The position numbers were made by a program, and so were the translations under genes. Of a DNA stretch of 64,000 nucleotides, positions 35,733-44,242 are shown piece after piece. Under the pieces are notes generated by a model, which was not told the origin of the DNA, made no database searches, and worked only from the letters and a program-made list of their open reading frames with translations. Source of the stretch: VFZN01 sp963709325 (GTDB taxonomy: Bacteria; Acidobacteriota; Vicinamibacteria; Vicinamibacterales; UBA2999); the NCBI GenBank assembly GCA_963709325.1, contig CAVPVV010000003.1, positions 1,860,001-1,924,000 of the forward strand, in the 5' to 3' direction. Within the stretch, counting starts at the first letter, position 1; every line of letters starts with the position of its first letter.

Positions 35733-37487
35733 GTGCCCCTGCGAACCAGAACCCGATTGAGCGTTGCAGTCACCGCCGTGCTTTTCGCAGGCGCGACTGG
35801 CGGGACGTGGCAGACGCCAGCGCCGCGCGGGATTCTCCTCGCCTACGACGTCCGCGTCCCGATGCGGGACGGCGCGACGCTCTCAGCCGACGTCTACCGT
35901 CCGGACACCACCGAGCGCGTGCCCGTGATCCTGGTGCGTACCCCGTACGACAACGGTGTGGCCAGCCAGGTGGCCCTCGGCAAGTGGTGGGCCAGCCGCG
36001 GCTACGCATATGTCGTCCAGGACGTCCGCGGGCGCGGCGAGTCCGACGGGGAGTTCTACCCGCTCGTGACCGAGGCCACCGACGGCGACGACAGCATTAC
36101 CTGGTGCGGGACGCAACCTTGGTCGAACGGCAAGGTCGGGATGACTGGTTCCTCGTATCTCGGGTGGACGCAGGTTTATCCGGCGGGCCTCCGCAACCCC
36201 CACCTCGCCGCCCTCTTCGCCATCGTCACGCCGCCCGATCCATACCGGAACTTTCCGATGCAGTTCGGTGTGCTCAGCCCGCCGACCGTGTCGTGGCTGG
36301 TCAACACCTCGGGCCGGACGCTGCAGGACATCTCCCAGCACGACCTGACCGCCGTCTACAACTCGCTGCCGCTCGGCGACATGGACGAGAAGCTCGGACG
36401 GCGCATCCGCGCGTGGAAGGACTGGGTGGATCACCCCGCCAACGACGCGTACTGGAAGGCGCAGGCCTACCAGTCGCGGCTGCTCGACGCGACCGTGCCG
36501 ATCTATCACGTCAGCGGGTGGTACGACGACGTGCTCATCGGCACGCTCGAGAACTTCGTCGCGATGACGACGAAGGCCACCGACGTCGCGGCGCGCGGGC
36601 GTCAGCGGCTGCTCATCGGTCCCTGGGGCCACGGCGTGAACCGGAGCCGGCGGATGGGCGACGTGGACTTCGGCGACAACGCGCTGATCGATCTCGACGG
36701 CCTGCAGCTGCGATGGTTCGATCGCTGGCTGAAGGGCATCGACAACGGCATCGAGCGCGAGCCGCCAGTGCGCGTCTTCGTGATGGGCGAGAACCGGTGG
36801 CGGTCCGACGACCGTTTTCCGCTGACCGGCTCGCGCGAGACGACGTATTACCTGCGAGGAAGCGGGCACGCCAACAGCCGCTTCGGCGACGGCACGCTCT
36901 CGGCCGATGCACCGGGCGCAGACGAGAGAGCCGATCGCTACCGCTACGATCCCTCGAAGCCGGTGCCGTTCATCACCGAGCCGGACTTCCATCAGATCGG
37001 CGGCCCCGACGACTACCAGGCGGTAGAGCGGCGAGACGACGTGCTGGTCTACTCGAGCGATTCATTGGTCGAGCCGCTAACCGTGTGCGGACTGCTGCGG
37101 GCGACGATCTACGCCTCGTCGTCGGCACGCGATACGGACTGGACGGTCAAGCTCCTCGACGTGTGGCCGAGCGGATTCGCCGAGCGGCTGAACGACGGGA
37201 TCGTCCGCGCCCGCTTCCGTCATGGCAACGAGCGCGAGGAGCCGCTGACGCCAGGCGCCGTCGAGAAGTACGAGCTCGACCTGTGGGGGACGTGTCAGCG
37301 GCTCGATACCGGCCACCGCCTGCGCGTGGAGGTCTCATCGAGCGCGTTTCCCAAGTTCGATCGCAACTTGAACACGGGCGGACCTCTCGGTAAGGAGACT
37401 GCCGGCGTCGTTGCGGAGCAGACGGTCTATCACGACCGCGCTCATCCCTCACACATCGTCGTCCCGATCGTGCCGGCGACACGGTGA
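35733..37487 (+). CDS. CocE/NonD-family hydrolase (X-Pro dipeptidyl-peptidase-like), exported
   Basis: A 584-residue alpha/beta hydrolase. A probable signal peptide (about 1-28) is followed by the CocE core: RVPMRDGATLSADVYRP, then RTPYDNG, VQDVRGRGESDGEF, and the nucleophile elbow GMTGSSYLGW with S141. The catalytic His motif is GPWGH near residue 293. A jelly-roll domain fills the last third (TVCGLLRATIYASSSARDTDW, RLRVEVSSSAFPKFDRN). Members hydrolyse esters or X-Pro peptides and amides. The start is GTG at 35733, with TAAGAT at 35700-35705 as a possible -10 box. It is probably periplasmic; substrate unknown. Confidence 0.88.
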   Translation: MPLRTRTRLSVAVTAVLFAGATGGTWQTPAPRGILLAYDVRVPMRDGATLSADVYRPDTTERVPVILVRTPYDNGVASQVALGKWWASRGYAYVVQDVRGRGESDGEFYPLVTEATDGDDSITWCGTQPWSNGKVGMTGSSYLGWTQVYPAGLRNPHLAALFAIVTPPDPYRNFPMQFGVLSPPTVSWLVNTSGRTLQDISQHDLTAVYNSLPLGDMDEKLGRRIRAWKDWVDHPANDAYWKAQAYQSRLLDATVPIYHVSGWYDDVLIGTLENFVAMTTKATDVAARGRQRLLIGPWGHGVNRSRRMGDVDFGDNALIDLDGLQLRWFDRWLKGIDNGIEREPPVRVFVMGENRWRSDDRFPLTGSRETTYYLRGSGHANSRFGDGTLSADAPGADERADRYRYDPSKPVPFITEPDFHQIGGPDDYQAVERRDDVLVYSSDSLVEPLTVCGLLRATIYASSSARDTDWTVKLLDVWPSGFAERLNDGIVRARFRHGNEREEPLTPGAVEKYELDLWGTCQRLDTGHRLRVEVSSSAFPKFDRNLNTGGPLGKETAGVVAEQTVYHDRAHPSHIVVPIVPATR

Positions 37488-37538
37488 GCGGCTGGGGGAC
37501 TGCGGCTTGGCGACAGGGCTAGAGCCTGGAGCCTGCTC

Positions 37539-38816
37539 TTACGCGCGGCGGTGGGCGAAGGCGAACAGGAGCGCGCCCGCCACGAGCGCTGCGGCGCCAG
37601 CCGCGAGTTGGTCGGGGGTTGCGCCGAACAGGATGGCGGCGGCCACCACCGTCGCGAGGATCGGCACCACCGGTCCGAGCGGGATCGTGAACAGTGCCGG
37701 TCCCATCTCCTCGTCCGGCTTCCGCCGGCGCAGCACCAGCGTGGACAAGCAGACCGCGAGGTACATCACGAGCCGGGCGACGGCACTGACCGCGGCGAGG
37801 TAAGTGAAGGACCCGCTGAGCGCGAGCGCCAGGGCGACCACCGCCGTGAAAAGGATGGCGTTCTCCGGTGTCCGGTAGTCGGGATGGACGCGTGCGAACC
37901 ACCGCGGCAGATCGCCGTTCTCCGCGAGCGCGAAGAGCGAGCGCGATCCGTTCAGGATCTGACCCATGTTGTTGCCGGCCATCGACAGTGACGAGCCGAG
38001 CGACACGATCAAGGCGCCGGTCGCGCCGAGGACCAGCGCCGCCCCGTCGGCAATCGGCGTCCGGGTCTCGGCGAGGTTGGGCAGCAGGCCGGTGGCGGTG
38101 ACCGACGCGAGCGTCATCACGGCGGCCACGACGAGCAGCGTCGTGACGAAGGCGAAGGGGACGTCGCGCTTGGGGTTTGCGGCTTCGCCTGCGAGCACAC
38201 CGGTCACTTCGTACCCGCCGTAGGCGAAGATCAGCAGCAGCGCCGCGGCGCCCGCCTGCTGCGGCGTCACCACCGGCATCGTGGACCAATGCGAAGGCTG
38301 GATGAACCAGATGCCGGTGACGATGAACAGCGCCAGGGGTACCAGCTTCCCGATGGTCAGCGCGTTGACCACCCATGAGGACTGCTTGACCCCGACGAGA
38401 TTGATGCCGGTCAGCACGGTCGTGAGCACGGTGACGATCGCGCTCCGCCAGAGACCGTCGGCGAGCGGCGCGTAGTAGAACGCGAGCGCCAGCGCCAGCC
38501 CGTTGGCGACCGAGGCCTGGCTCGAAACCCGCGTGAACCACATCATCCAGCCGACCTCGAACCCGACGAACCGCCCGAAGGCAGCGCGGGCCGGGAGATA
38601 GGGGCCGCCGGTGCGATCGAAACGGCTCCCGACCTCGGCGAAGCAAAGCGCGATGCAGGCGGAAAGCAGTCCGACGGCGAGGAACGCGAGCGGCCCCCAC
38701 GGGCCAATCAGCCGGGCAACGTCGGCCGGCAGGATGAAGATCGCCGCACCGATCACCTGATTGACGCCAATGGCGGTGAGGTCCCAGCGCCCCAGCGCGC
38801 GGCGCAGTTCAACCAT
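37539..38816 (-). CDS. APC-superfamily amino acid permease (second)
   Basis: A 425-residue protein with about 12 helices. TM1 has GVNQVIGAAIFILP, and the TM2 region has AEVGSRFDRTGGPYLPARAAFG, both typical of APC permeases, as is TM6 with LIFAYGGYEVTGVLAGEAANPKR. It should import an amino acid or amine with a proton. The ATG at 38816 lies inside the end of the upstream C-N hydrolase gene (8-base overlap), so the two are coupled. The pairing suggests that an amide or carbamoyl compound is taken up and then hydrolysed, or that its product is exported. It is distinct from the permease at 25948-27303. Confidence 0.9.
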   Translation of the reverse strand: MVELRRALGRWDLTAIGVNQVIGAAIFILPADVARLIGPWGPLAFLAVGLLSACIALCFAEVGSRFDRTGGPYLPARAAFGRFVGFEVGWMMWFTRVSSQASVANGLALALAFYYAPLADGLWRSAIVTVLTTVLTGINLVGVKQSSWVVNALTIGKLVPLALFIVTGIWFIQPSHWSTMPVVTPQQAGAAALLLIFAYGGYEVTGVLAGEAANPKRDVPFAFVTTLLVVAAVMTLASVTATGLLPNLAETRTPIADGAALVLGATGALIVSLGSSLSMAGNNMGQILNGSRSLFALAENGDLPRWFARVHPDYRTPENAILFTAVVALALALSGSFTYLAAVSAVARLVMYLAVCLSTLVLRRRKPDEEMGPALFTIPLGPVVPILATVVAAAILFGATPDQLAAGAAALVAGALLFAFAHRRA

Positions 38817-39699
38817 GAACCTGGTTCTCGAGGTTCTCGGAGTTCGCGGGGTTCGCGGGGTTCGCGGGGTTTGCGGGGTTCCTAAACCAGTCGGCGTAGA
38901 GCTCGGGCCGGCGATGACGGAGAAACAGCTGCCGCGCGTGCGATCGCGCATTCGCGGCAAGATCCAGGTCGGCAACCAGGATGTGGTCCTCGCCGAGCGG
39001 GCCGCGGGCGATGACGTTGCCGTCGGCGTCGCAGACGAACGACTCGCCGGCAAAGTCCAGGCAGTCCTCGCGGCCGACGCGGTTGCAGAGCGCAACGCAG
39101 TAGCCGTTGTGGAATGCGGCAACGCGCATCTCGCCTTCGTAGAGTCCGTCGGGCCACTCGCCGACGGCGCCGGCCTGAGGCACGAAGACGAGATCGGCTC
39201 CGTTCAGCGCCAGGGCCCGCATGTACTCCGGGAAGTGGCGGTCGTAGCAGATGGCCACGCCGATGCGGCCGGCCTTCGTCCGGTAGACGGGGGCTCCCCT
39301 GTCGCCTGGGGTGTAGTAGCCCTGCTCGTGGAAGCAGGCGTACTCGGTGATGTGCACCATCCGAGTGACGCCGAGCAGCGTGCCGTCCGCATCGATCACC
39401 GGCGAGCTGTCGAACGTGCGCGGGCCATCGCGCTCGAACAGGTTGAGCACGGTGACGACCCCAAGCTCGCGCGCCTTGTGCTGAAACGCCCGTACGGTCG
39501 GCCCGTCGATCGGCTCGGCCAGCGCGTGCAGGTCGGCGTCGCCGGCCGGCCGCTGCGGGTAGAACCACTCGAAGGCGAGCTCCGCGAAGGCCACCACCTG
39601 CGCGCCGTGGCGCGCCGCGGTGTCGATCGCCGCGAGCCCGCGGGCCACGTTTCCCGCCTTGTCGCGAGTGGCGTGCTGCTGAATCAGGGCGATGCGCAT
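38809..39699 (-). CDS. Carbon-nitrogen hydrolase (nitrilase superfamily) lacking the catalytic Lys, with an NPA repeat tail
   Basis: A 296-residue protein closest in layout to N-carbamoylputrescine amidase and beta-ureidopropionase. Two of the three catalytic residues are clear: E40 (VVAFAELAF) and C151 (GVAICYDRHFPE). The lysine should lie in a YRKxH-type motif. Here the aligned stretch reads TRMVHITEY, with Met114 where Lys is expected; no gap is needed to the next landmark (YYTPGD). Activity as a normal C-N hydrolase is therefore doubtful unless another residue serves. The tail has Asn-Pro-Ala repeated four times, encoded by 9-base near-perfect DNA repeats (about 38835-38885). It is coupled to the permease downstream. 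Confidence 0.8.
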   Translation of the reverse strand: MRIALIQQHATRDKAGNVARGLAAIDTAARHGAQVVAFAELAFEWFYPQRPAGDADLHALAEPIDGPTVRAFQHKARELGVVTVLNLFERDGPRTFDSSPVIDADGTLLGVTRMVHITEYACFHEQGYYTPGDRGAPVYRTKAGRIGVAICYDRHFPEYMRALALNGADLVFVPQAGAVGEWPDGLYEGEMRVAAFHNGYCVALCNRVGREDCLDFAGESFVCDADGNVIARGPLGEDHILVADLDLAANARSHARQLFLRHRRPELYADWFRNPANPANPANPANSENLENQVHG

Positions 39700-39739
39700 G
39701 CGGGGGATAGTCTACGTCGGGAGTCGGAAGACTCTCCGG

Positions 39740-39760
39740 TATGATTCGATTCTTTGGAGG
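39740..39760 (+). promoter_or_regulatory. -10 box and ribosome binding site of the FAH-family gene
   Basis: TATGAT at 39740-39745 is a -10 box. GGAGG at 39756-39760 stands five bases before the GTG start at 39766, which decides that start over the in-frame TTG at 39754. Confidence 0.6.
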
Positions 39761-39765
39761 TTCCG

Positions 39766-40830
39766 GTGATTCGAGTCATTCGCGCTTCGATGGTGGCTGT
39801 TGCGCTGGCAGGACTGGCCGGGCTGGCCGGCACGCGTGCCCAGAGCGGGCCGACGCCCTACAAGCTGGGGATGTTCCAGCAGGGCGAACGCGTCTTCCTC
39901 GGCATGGTGCTGAAGGACGACATGGTCATCGACATGGGCCGCACCATTGCCGGCACGCCGACGACGATCAAGGGGCTGATCGGGCAGTGGAGCCAGCCGA
40001 CCGCGGATCGGTTCGCATCGGTCGCCTCCGACTCGCTCGCCAACCCGCCGGCCTCGGCGCTGAAGGTCTCGCAGCTGAAAGTGCTGCCGCCGATCACCGA
40101 CCCGAAGGTGCTGCTCAGCACCGCGGTGAACTACCAGGAACACGCGATGGAGATGAAGAGCACCACCACGGTCTCGGCCAGCGCCCAGGCGGTGGACCCG
40201 AAAGTGGCCCAGGGCATTCCCGGCTACTGGGAGCGGCGTCCCGGCGATCCGCGACAGAACCCGTATTTCTTCGTCAAGGCGAACACGGCCATCACCGGCC
40301 ACGACGACCCGATCGTCCTCCCGCGCGGCCGGGATCGCATCGACTGGGAATGCGAGATGAACGTGGTCATCGGCAAGCTCGCCAAGCACGTCTCGCGCGA
40401 CCAGGCCGCCGACTACATCTTCGGCTACACGCTGATGAACGACGTCTCGGACCGCGGCGGCCGCGCCGACGGGCGTCACGGCTCGGACTGGCAGCTTGGC
40501 AAGAGCCACGACACCTTCGCTCCGCTCGGTCCCTACGTGGTGCCGCGGCAGTTCGTGCCGAACCCGCAGAAGCTCGCGGTGAAGTTCACGCTCAACGACA
40601 CCGTGATGCAGGATTCGAACACCGACCGCATGACCCACACCGTGTTCGAGCTGGTCGAATACGCATCGCAGATGATGACGCTCTATCCCGGCGACCTGAT
40701 CTCCACCGGCAGCCCTGCCGGCGTCGGCACCGCCCGCGCCACGCCGGTCTACTTCAAGCCCGGCGATCGCTCGACCTGCACGATCGAGTCGATCGGGACG
40801 CTTCGAAACGTCGTCGAGGCTGAGAAGTAA
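39766..40830 (+). CDS. Exported fumarylacetoacetate-hydrolase-family protein
   Basis: A 354-residue protein. A signal peptide (about 1-26, through GTRAQ) precedes an FAH domain with metal-binding acidic residues in DWECEMNVVIG (about 199-209), NYQEHAMEM near 123, and GYTLMNDVSDR; the end has LYPGDLISTGSPAGVG. FAH-family enzymes cleave or isomerise C-C bonds of beta-dicarbonyl acids with Mg or Mn, and are nearly always cytosolic. The signal peptide is therefore unusual. The start is GTG with GGAGG; a hairpin follows the stop. No aromatic-degradation genes are adjacent. Confidence 0.85.
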   Translation: MIRVIRASMVAVALAGLAGLAGTRAQSGPTPYKLGMFQQGERVFLGMVLKDDMVIDMGRTIAGTPTTIKGLIGQWSQPTADRFASVASDSLANPPASALKVSQLKVLPPITDPKVLLSTAVNYQEHAMEMKSTTTVSASAQAVDPKVAQGIPGYWERRPGDPRQNPYFFVKANTAITGHDDPIVLPRGRDRIDWECEMNVVIGKLAKHVSRDQAADYIFGYTLMNDVSDRGGRADGRHGSDWQLGKSHDTFAPLGPYVVPRQFVPNPQKLAVKFTLNDTVMQDSNTDRMTHTVFELVEYASQMMTLYPGDLISTGSPAGVGTARATPVYFKPGDRSTCTIESIGTLRNVVEAEK

Positions 40831-40853
40831 GCGGCCGGGAGTGAGAGCCGCTT
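40829..40853 (+). terminator. Candidate terminator after the FAH-family gene
   Basis: AAGCGGC and GCCGCTT pair over seven bases with an 11-base loop, starting within the TAA stop codon. There is no T run, so efficiency is uncertain. Confidence 0.4.
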
Positions 40854-40888
40854 GACGGCGACCCGGGACGGCGAAGCCGACCTCCCGG

Positions 40889-40894
40889 TATGAT
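40889..40894 (+). promoter_or_regulatory. -10 box, leaderless promoter
   Basis: TATGAT ends six bases before the ATG at 40901, so the transcript would start at or very near the start codon. There is no Shine-Dalgarno sequence, in line with a leaderless message. Confidence 0.5.
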
Positions 40895-40900
40895 CGCCGA

Positions 40901-41260
40901 ATGCCGACCACCACCCGCATTGTCGGGCTCGTGTTGATGATTCTGGGGATCGCCAGTTACTGGCTGACCGGCCGCACGAGCGTAACCGCCCTTATACCTG
41001 CCTTCTTCGGAGGTGTCTTCGTCGTCCTCGCCTACGTCGCCCGCAACGAGGCGGCCCGTAAGCACGCGATGCACGTAGCCGTCGCAATCGCGCTGCTCGG
41101 GCTCCTTGGCGTGCTGGCACGCGCCATCCCGTCGATCGCAAATGGGCAGATTGCGCGTCCGGCGGTGATTGCCCAGCTTCTGACCGCGCTGATCCTCGCC
41201 TATTACGTCTACCTTGGCGTTCAGTCCTTCATCACCGCCCGCCGCGCGCGCCGAGTCTGA
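40901..41260 (+). CDS. Small four-helix membrane protein of unknown function
   Basis: A 119-residue protein with four predicted helices (about 6-24, 28-47, 57-75, 87-108) and short loops, ending in a basic tail ITARRARRV. I know no named function; small proteins of this layout often carry a DUF number. It starts with a leaderless promoter and ends ten bases before the MFS transporter start, so it is probably in the same transcript as that exporter. No catalytic or binding motif is visible. Confidence 0.7.
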   Translation: MPTTTRIVGLVLMILGIASYWLTGRTSVTALIPAFFGGVFVVLAYVARNEAARKHAMHVAVAIALLGLLGVLARAIPSIANGQIARPAVIAQLLTALILAYYVYLGVQSFITARRARRV

Positions 41261-41270
41261 CGAGTCCAGG

Positions 41271-42872
41271 GTGGGCGATCACGAGAGCTACGCCGACCTG
41301 TCGAAACGGCAGGTCGTGTTCACGCTCGGCGGCATGATGCTGACGCTCCTGCTTGCCGCCATGGATCAGACGATCGTCGGCACGGCGATGCCTCGGGTGA
41401 TTGCCAGCCTGAACGGCTTCGATCGCTACCCGTGGGTCACGACGTCGTACCTGCTGTCATCGACCGTGGCGGTGCCGGTGTTTGCGAAGTTCTCCGATCT
41501 CTACGGCCGCAAATGGCTGTACCTTTCGGCGGCCATCGTCTTCATCGCCTCGTCGTGGTTGTGCGGCGCAGCCGGCAATCTCCCGCTGCCGCTCGACGGT
41601 ATGAATCAGCTCGTCGTCGCCCGCGGCCTGCAGGGCATCGGCGGCGGCGGCATCATGGGGCTGACGTTCACGATCATCGGCGACCTGTTCTCGCCGGCGG
41701 AGCGCGGCCGCTTCCAGGGGCTCTTCGGCGGCGTGTTCGGGCTGGCCTCGGTGATCGGCCCGCTCGCCGGCGGCTGGATCACCGATCACCTAACCTGGCG
41801 CTGGGCCTTCTACGTCAACGCGCCCCTTGGCATCCTCGCGGTGGCGACGCTCTACTTCACGTTTCCACATGTGAAGCCGCACAAGCTCGGTCGAGGCATC
41901 GATTGGAAGGGCATCCTCGCGCTCATCGCCTGGATCGTTCCGCTGCTGCTGACGCTGTCGGAGGTGAACACGCGCGGCTGGAGCGATCCGACGGTGCTGG
42001 CCGCACTGGCGTGGACGGCGGCGGCGCTCGGCGCGTTCGTGTACATCGAGCTCCATGCGCCAGAGCCGCTGCTGCCTCCGGCCCTGTTCCGGATCCGCAG
42101 CATCGCGCTCACCGTGACCGCTGTATTCCTGCTCGGAATGGGGCTGTTCGGAATGTTCCTCTACCTGCCGCTGTACCTGCAGGCCGTCCTCGGCCTCTCG
42201 GCAGCGGCCTCCGGGCAGCTTTTCACGCCGCTGGTGTTCGCGATGATCCTCGCGAGCATCGTCAGCGGACAGCTGGTCTCACGCACCGGCCGCTACAAAA
42301 CGCTGGCAATCATCGGCGCTTCGCTGGCGACGCTGGGAATGCTGCTCCTCGCGCGCATGGACCGAGACGTGACGAGCGCAGTCATCGTCCGCAACATGCT
42401 CGTGCTCGGGATCGGGTTCGGGGTGGCGCAGCCGATCTTCACGCTCGTCATCCAGAACGCGGCGCCGCGTGAATACATGGGCGCCGCAACCGCCTCGTCG
42501 CAGTTCTTCCGCTCGATTGGCAGCACGATCGGTGTCGCCATCTTCGGGACGGTGCTGCTCGCGACGTATCACCGGGGGCTCGAGTCCGCGATACCGCCGG
42601 GCACGCCAGACGCCGTGACCCACCTCTTCGACAATCCGCTGGAGATGGCCCGGACGCAGTCGCGGGTGGCCGACGCCATGGCAGCCACGCCGGGCGGGAG
42701 CGAGCTGCTGCCGGTGCTCATGGCCGCCTCCCGTGACAGCCTGGACGCCGGCATGCACCTCATCTTCGCCGTCGCCGCCGCTGTTATCGGCCTGACATTG
42801 ATGCTGACGCTCCTGCTGCCGGAACTTCCGCTCCGGAAGGCCGCTTCGCGGCCAGCGCCGGCGGAAGGGTGA
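41271..42872 (+). CDS. MFS multidrug exporter, DHA2 (EmrB/QacA) family
   Basis: A 533-residue protein with 14 helices. Family marks are LLAAMDQTIVGTAMPRVIASL in TM1 (given here as two motifs, LAAMDQTIV and GTAMPRV), motif A FSDLYGRKWLY, QGIGGGGIMGLTFTIIGDLFS, and motif C GPLAGGWITDHLTWRWAFYVN. The DHA2 family exports drugs or small metabolites using the proton gradient. The GTG at 41271 is the best start, ten bases after the upstream stop; no clear ribosome site is visible. The last 89 bases overlap the end of the opposite-strand aminotransferase gene. Confidence 0.9.
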   Translation: MGDHESYADLSKRQVVFTLGGMMLTLLLAAMDQTIVGTAMPRVIASLNGFDRYPWVTTSYLLSSTVAVPVFAKFSDLYGRKWLYLSAAIVFIASSWLCGAAGNLPLPLDGMNQLVVARGLQGIGGGGIMGLTFTIIGDLFSPAERGRFQGLFGGVFGLASVIGPLAGGWITDHLTWRWAFYVNAPLGILAVATLYFTFPHVKPHKLGRGIDWKGILALIAWIVPLLLTLSEVNTRGWSDPTVLAALAWTAAALGAFVYIELHAPEPLLPPALFRIRSIALTVTAVFLLGMGLFGMFLYLPLYLQAVLGLSAAASGQLFTPLVFAMILASIVSGQLVSRTGRYKTLAIIGASLATLGMLLLARMDRDVTSAVIVRNMLVLGIGFGVAQPIFTLVIQNAAPREYMGAATASSQFFRSIGSTIGVAIFGTVLLATYHRGLESAIPPGTPDAVTHLFDNPLEMARTQSRVADAMAATPGGSELLPVLMAASRDSLDAGMHLIFAVAAAVIGLTLMLTLLLPELPLRKAASRPAPAEG

Positions 42873-44142
42873 CCCGATCGCCGCGGCGGGCGTCGGTTCG
42901 CCGAAGGCGCTTGACCTGCTCGCGAACCAGCCGCCCGACCCGCTCCACTTCCGCGTCTTGCAGCGATTCATAGACCGGCACCTGCACCGCCGTCGCCGCC
43001 TGCTCCGCGCCGCGTGCCGGCGCGCCGTCCCAGCCGAACAACTTCATCCGAGTGCAGACATCCACATGCATCGGCGCCACGTCCACTCCGCGACGGATGC
43101 ACCCCCTGACGATGGCATCGGTGTCCGGGACATAGGCGCAGTACTGGTAGAACACGTGCGTGCGCCCTTCCGGAGTGTGCGGGATGGTGATGCCGTCGAC
43201 GTCACCGAGGAGGTTGTCGAGGATGCGGGCGTGACGCCGGGTCCGCTCGATGAACTCCGGCAGCCGCTTCAGCCCGGCCAGGCCGATCGCCGCCTGCACA
43301 TTCGAAAACCGCCCGCGATAACGCTCGGGAACCGGGCTCAGCGAGCGCACCCGCTCCCACAACCGCTCCTCAGGTTTGGCATTCGTGAACGAGGCGGCGT
43401 ACCAGACCGGGAACAGCGAGAAGGTGAACACCCGCGGGCGAATGAACATGTGCTGCCACCTGCCCTGTCGGAGGATGTTCTCGACCCGCTCGTCGCTCGG
43501 CCACTGCTCCGCCTCGGCGAGCGCTCCGACTCGGCGCGCCACCTCCGCGTCCCGCATCCATGCCAGTCCGCCGCCGAACGTGTTCAGCGGCTTGAACGCC
43601 TGGAAGCTGAAGAAGCTCGCGTCGCCCAGCGTGCCGACTTTCCGGCCCTTGTACTCGGCCCCGAGCGAGTGCGCGCAATCCTCGATCACCTTCAATCCAT
43701 GACGCTCGGCGATCTCGATAATCGGGTCCATGTCGCACGCCATCCCATAGAGATGCGTGGGCAGCACGGCGCGGGTACGAGGCGTGATCGCCCGCTCCAC
43801 GGCAGCGGGCGACAGCGTGAAGGTTGACGGATCGATGTCGGCAAACACCGGCGTGAACCCGGCGACCCGGACGATCTCGGGAACGACCCAGAAGGTCAGG
43901 GCGGGAACGATGATTTCGGATTGGGGCGGCAGATCGAGCGATTGGAGGATGAAGTAGAGCGCCATGCGCCCGTACTCGGTCGAGCAGGTGCGCACGTGGC
44001 CGGAGCCCAGCACCCGCGCGAACTCCGCCTCGAACGCCTCGATATGAGGCCCGTGAACGAGTTGCCGGCGGGTCCGGCACTCCTCGATGATCTGTGGCAG
44101 TTCCGGCACCATCCGCGATCCAAACCTGGCGATAGCGGCCAT
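42784..44142 (-). CDS. DegT/DnrJ/EryC1/StrS-family aminotransferase
   Basis: A 452-residue PLP aminotransferase. It has the family fold with VPALTFW near 79-85, PTHLYGMACDMDPI, the cofactor Asp in VIEDCAHSLGA (D155), and the PLP lysine K184 in FFSFQAFKPLNTFGGG. These enzymes transaminate sugars or cyclitols in surface glycan and secondary metabolite pathways. The last 40 residues (after LRRTDARR) go beyond the usual family end and lie in the part overlapping the MFS gene. With the DedA and radical SAM genes upstream on the same strand it may form a small biosynthetic set. The substrate cannot be told. Confidence 0.88.
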   Translation of the reverse strand: MAAIARFGSRMVPELPQIIEECRTRRQLVHGPHIEAFEAEFARVLGSGHVRTCSTEYGRMALYFILQSLDLPPQSEIIVPALTFWVVPEIVRVAGFTPVFADIDPSTFTLSPAAVERAITPRTRAVLPTHLYGMACDMDPIIEIAERHGLKVIEDCAHSLGAEYKGRKVGTLGDASFFSFQAFKPLNTFGGGLAWMRDAEVARRVGALAEAEQWPSDERVENILRQGRWQHMFIRPRVFTFSLFPVWYAASFTNAKPEERLWERVRSLSPVPERYRGRFSNVQAAIGLAGLKRLPEFIERTRRHARILDNLLGDVDGITIPHTPEGRTHVFYQYCAYVPDTDAIVRGCIRRGVDVAPMHVDVCTRMKLFGWDGAPARGAEQAATAVQVPVYESLQDAEVERVGRLVREQVKRLRRTDARRGDRVTLPPALAAKRPSGAEVPAAGASASMSGR

Positions 44143-44242
44143 CTTCGGGTCCCCTCGACGTGTCGTCTGCTCCCACCGTGGTCACGTGCCGGCCTGGCGG
44201 CGGGAGCAAACCGCGGCGCCGGCGAATCGAAATGGCCGGCGG

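Noticed and set aside
37516..37536. Full heptamer tract of the GGGCYTG class
   Set aside because: Only about three degenerate units can be read; too weak to list as a repeat feature by itself.
38835..38885. Member of the heptamer family
   Set aside because: The period is nine bases and it encodes a protein tail, so it is a different type of repeat.
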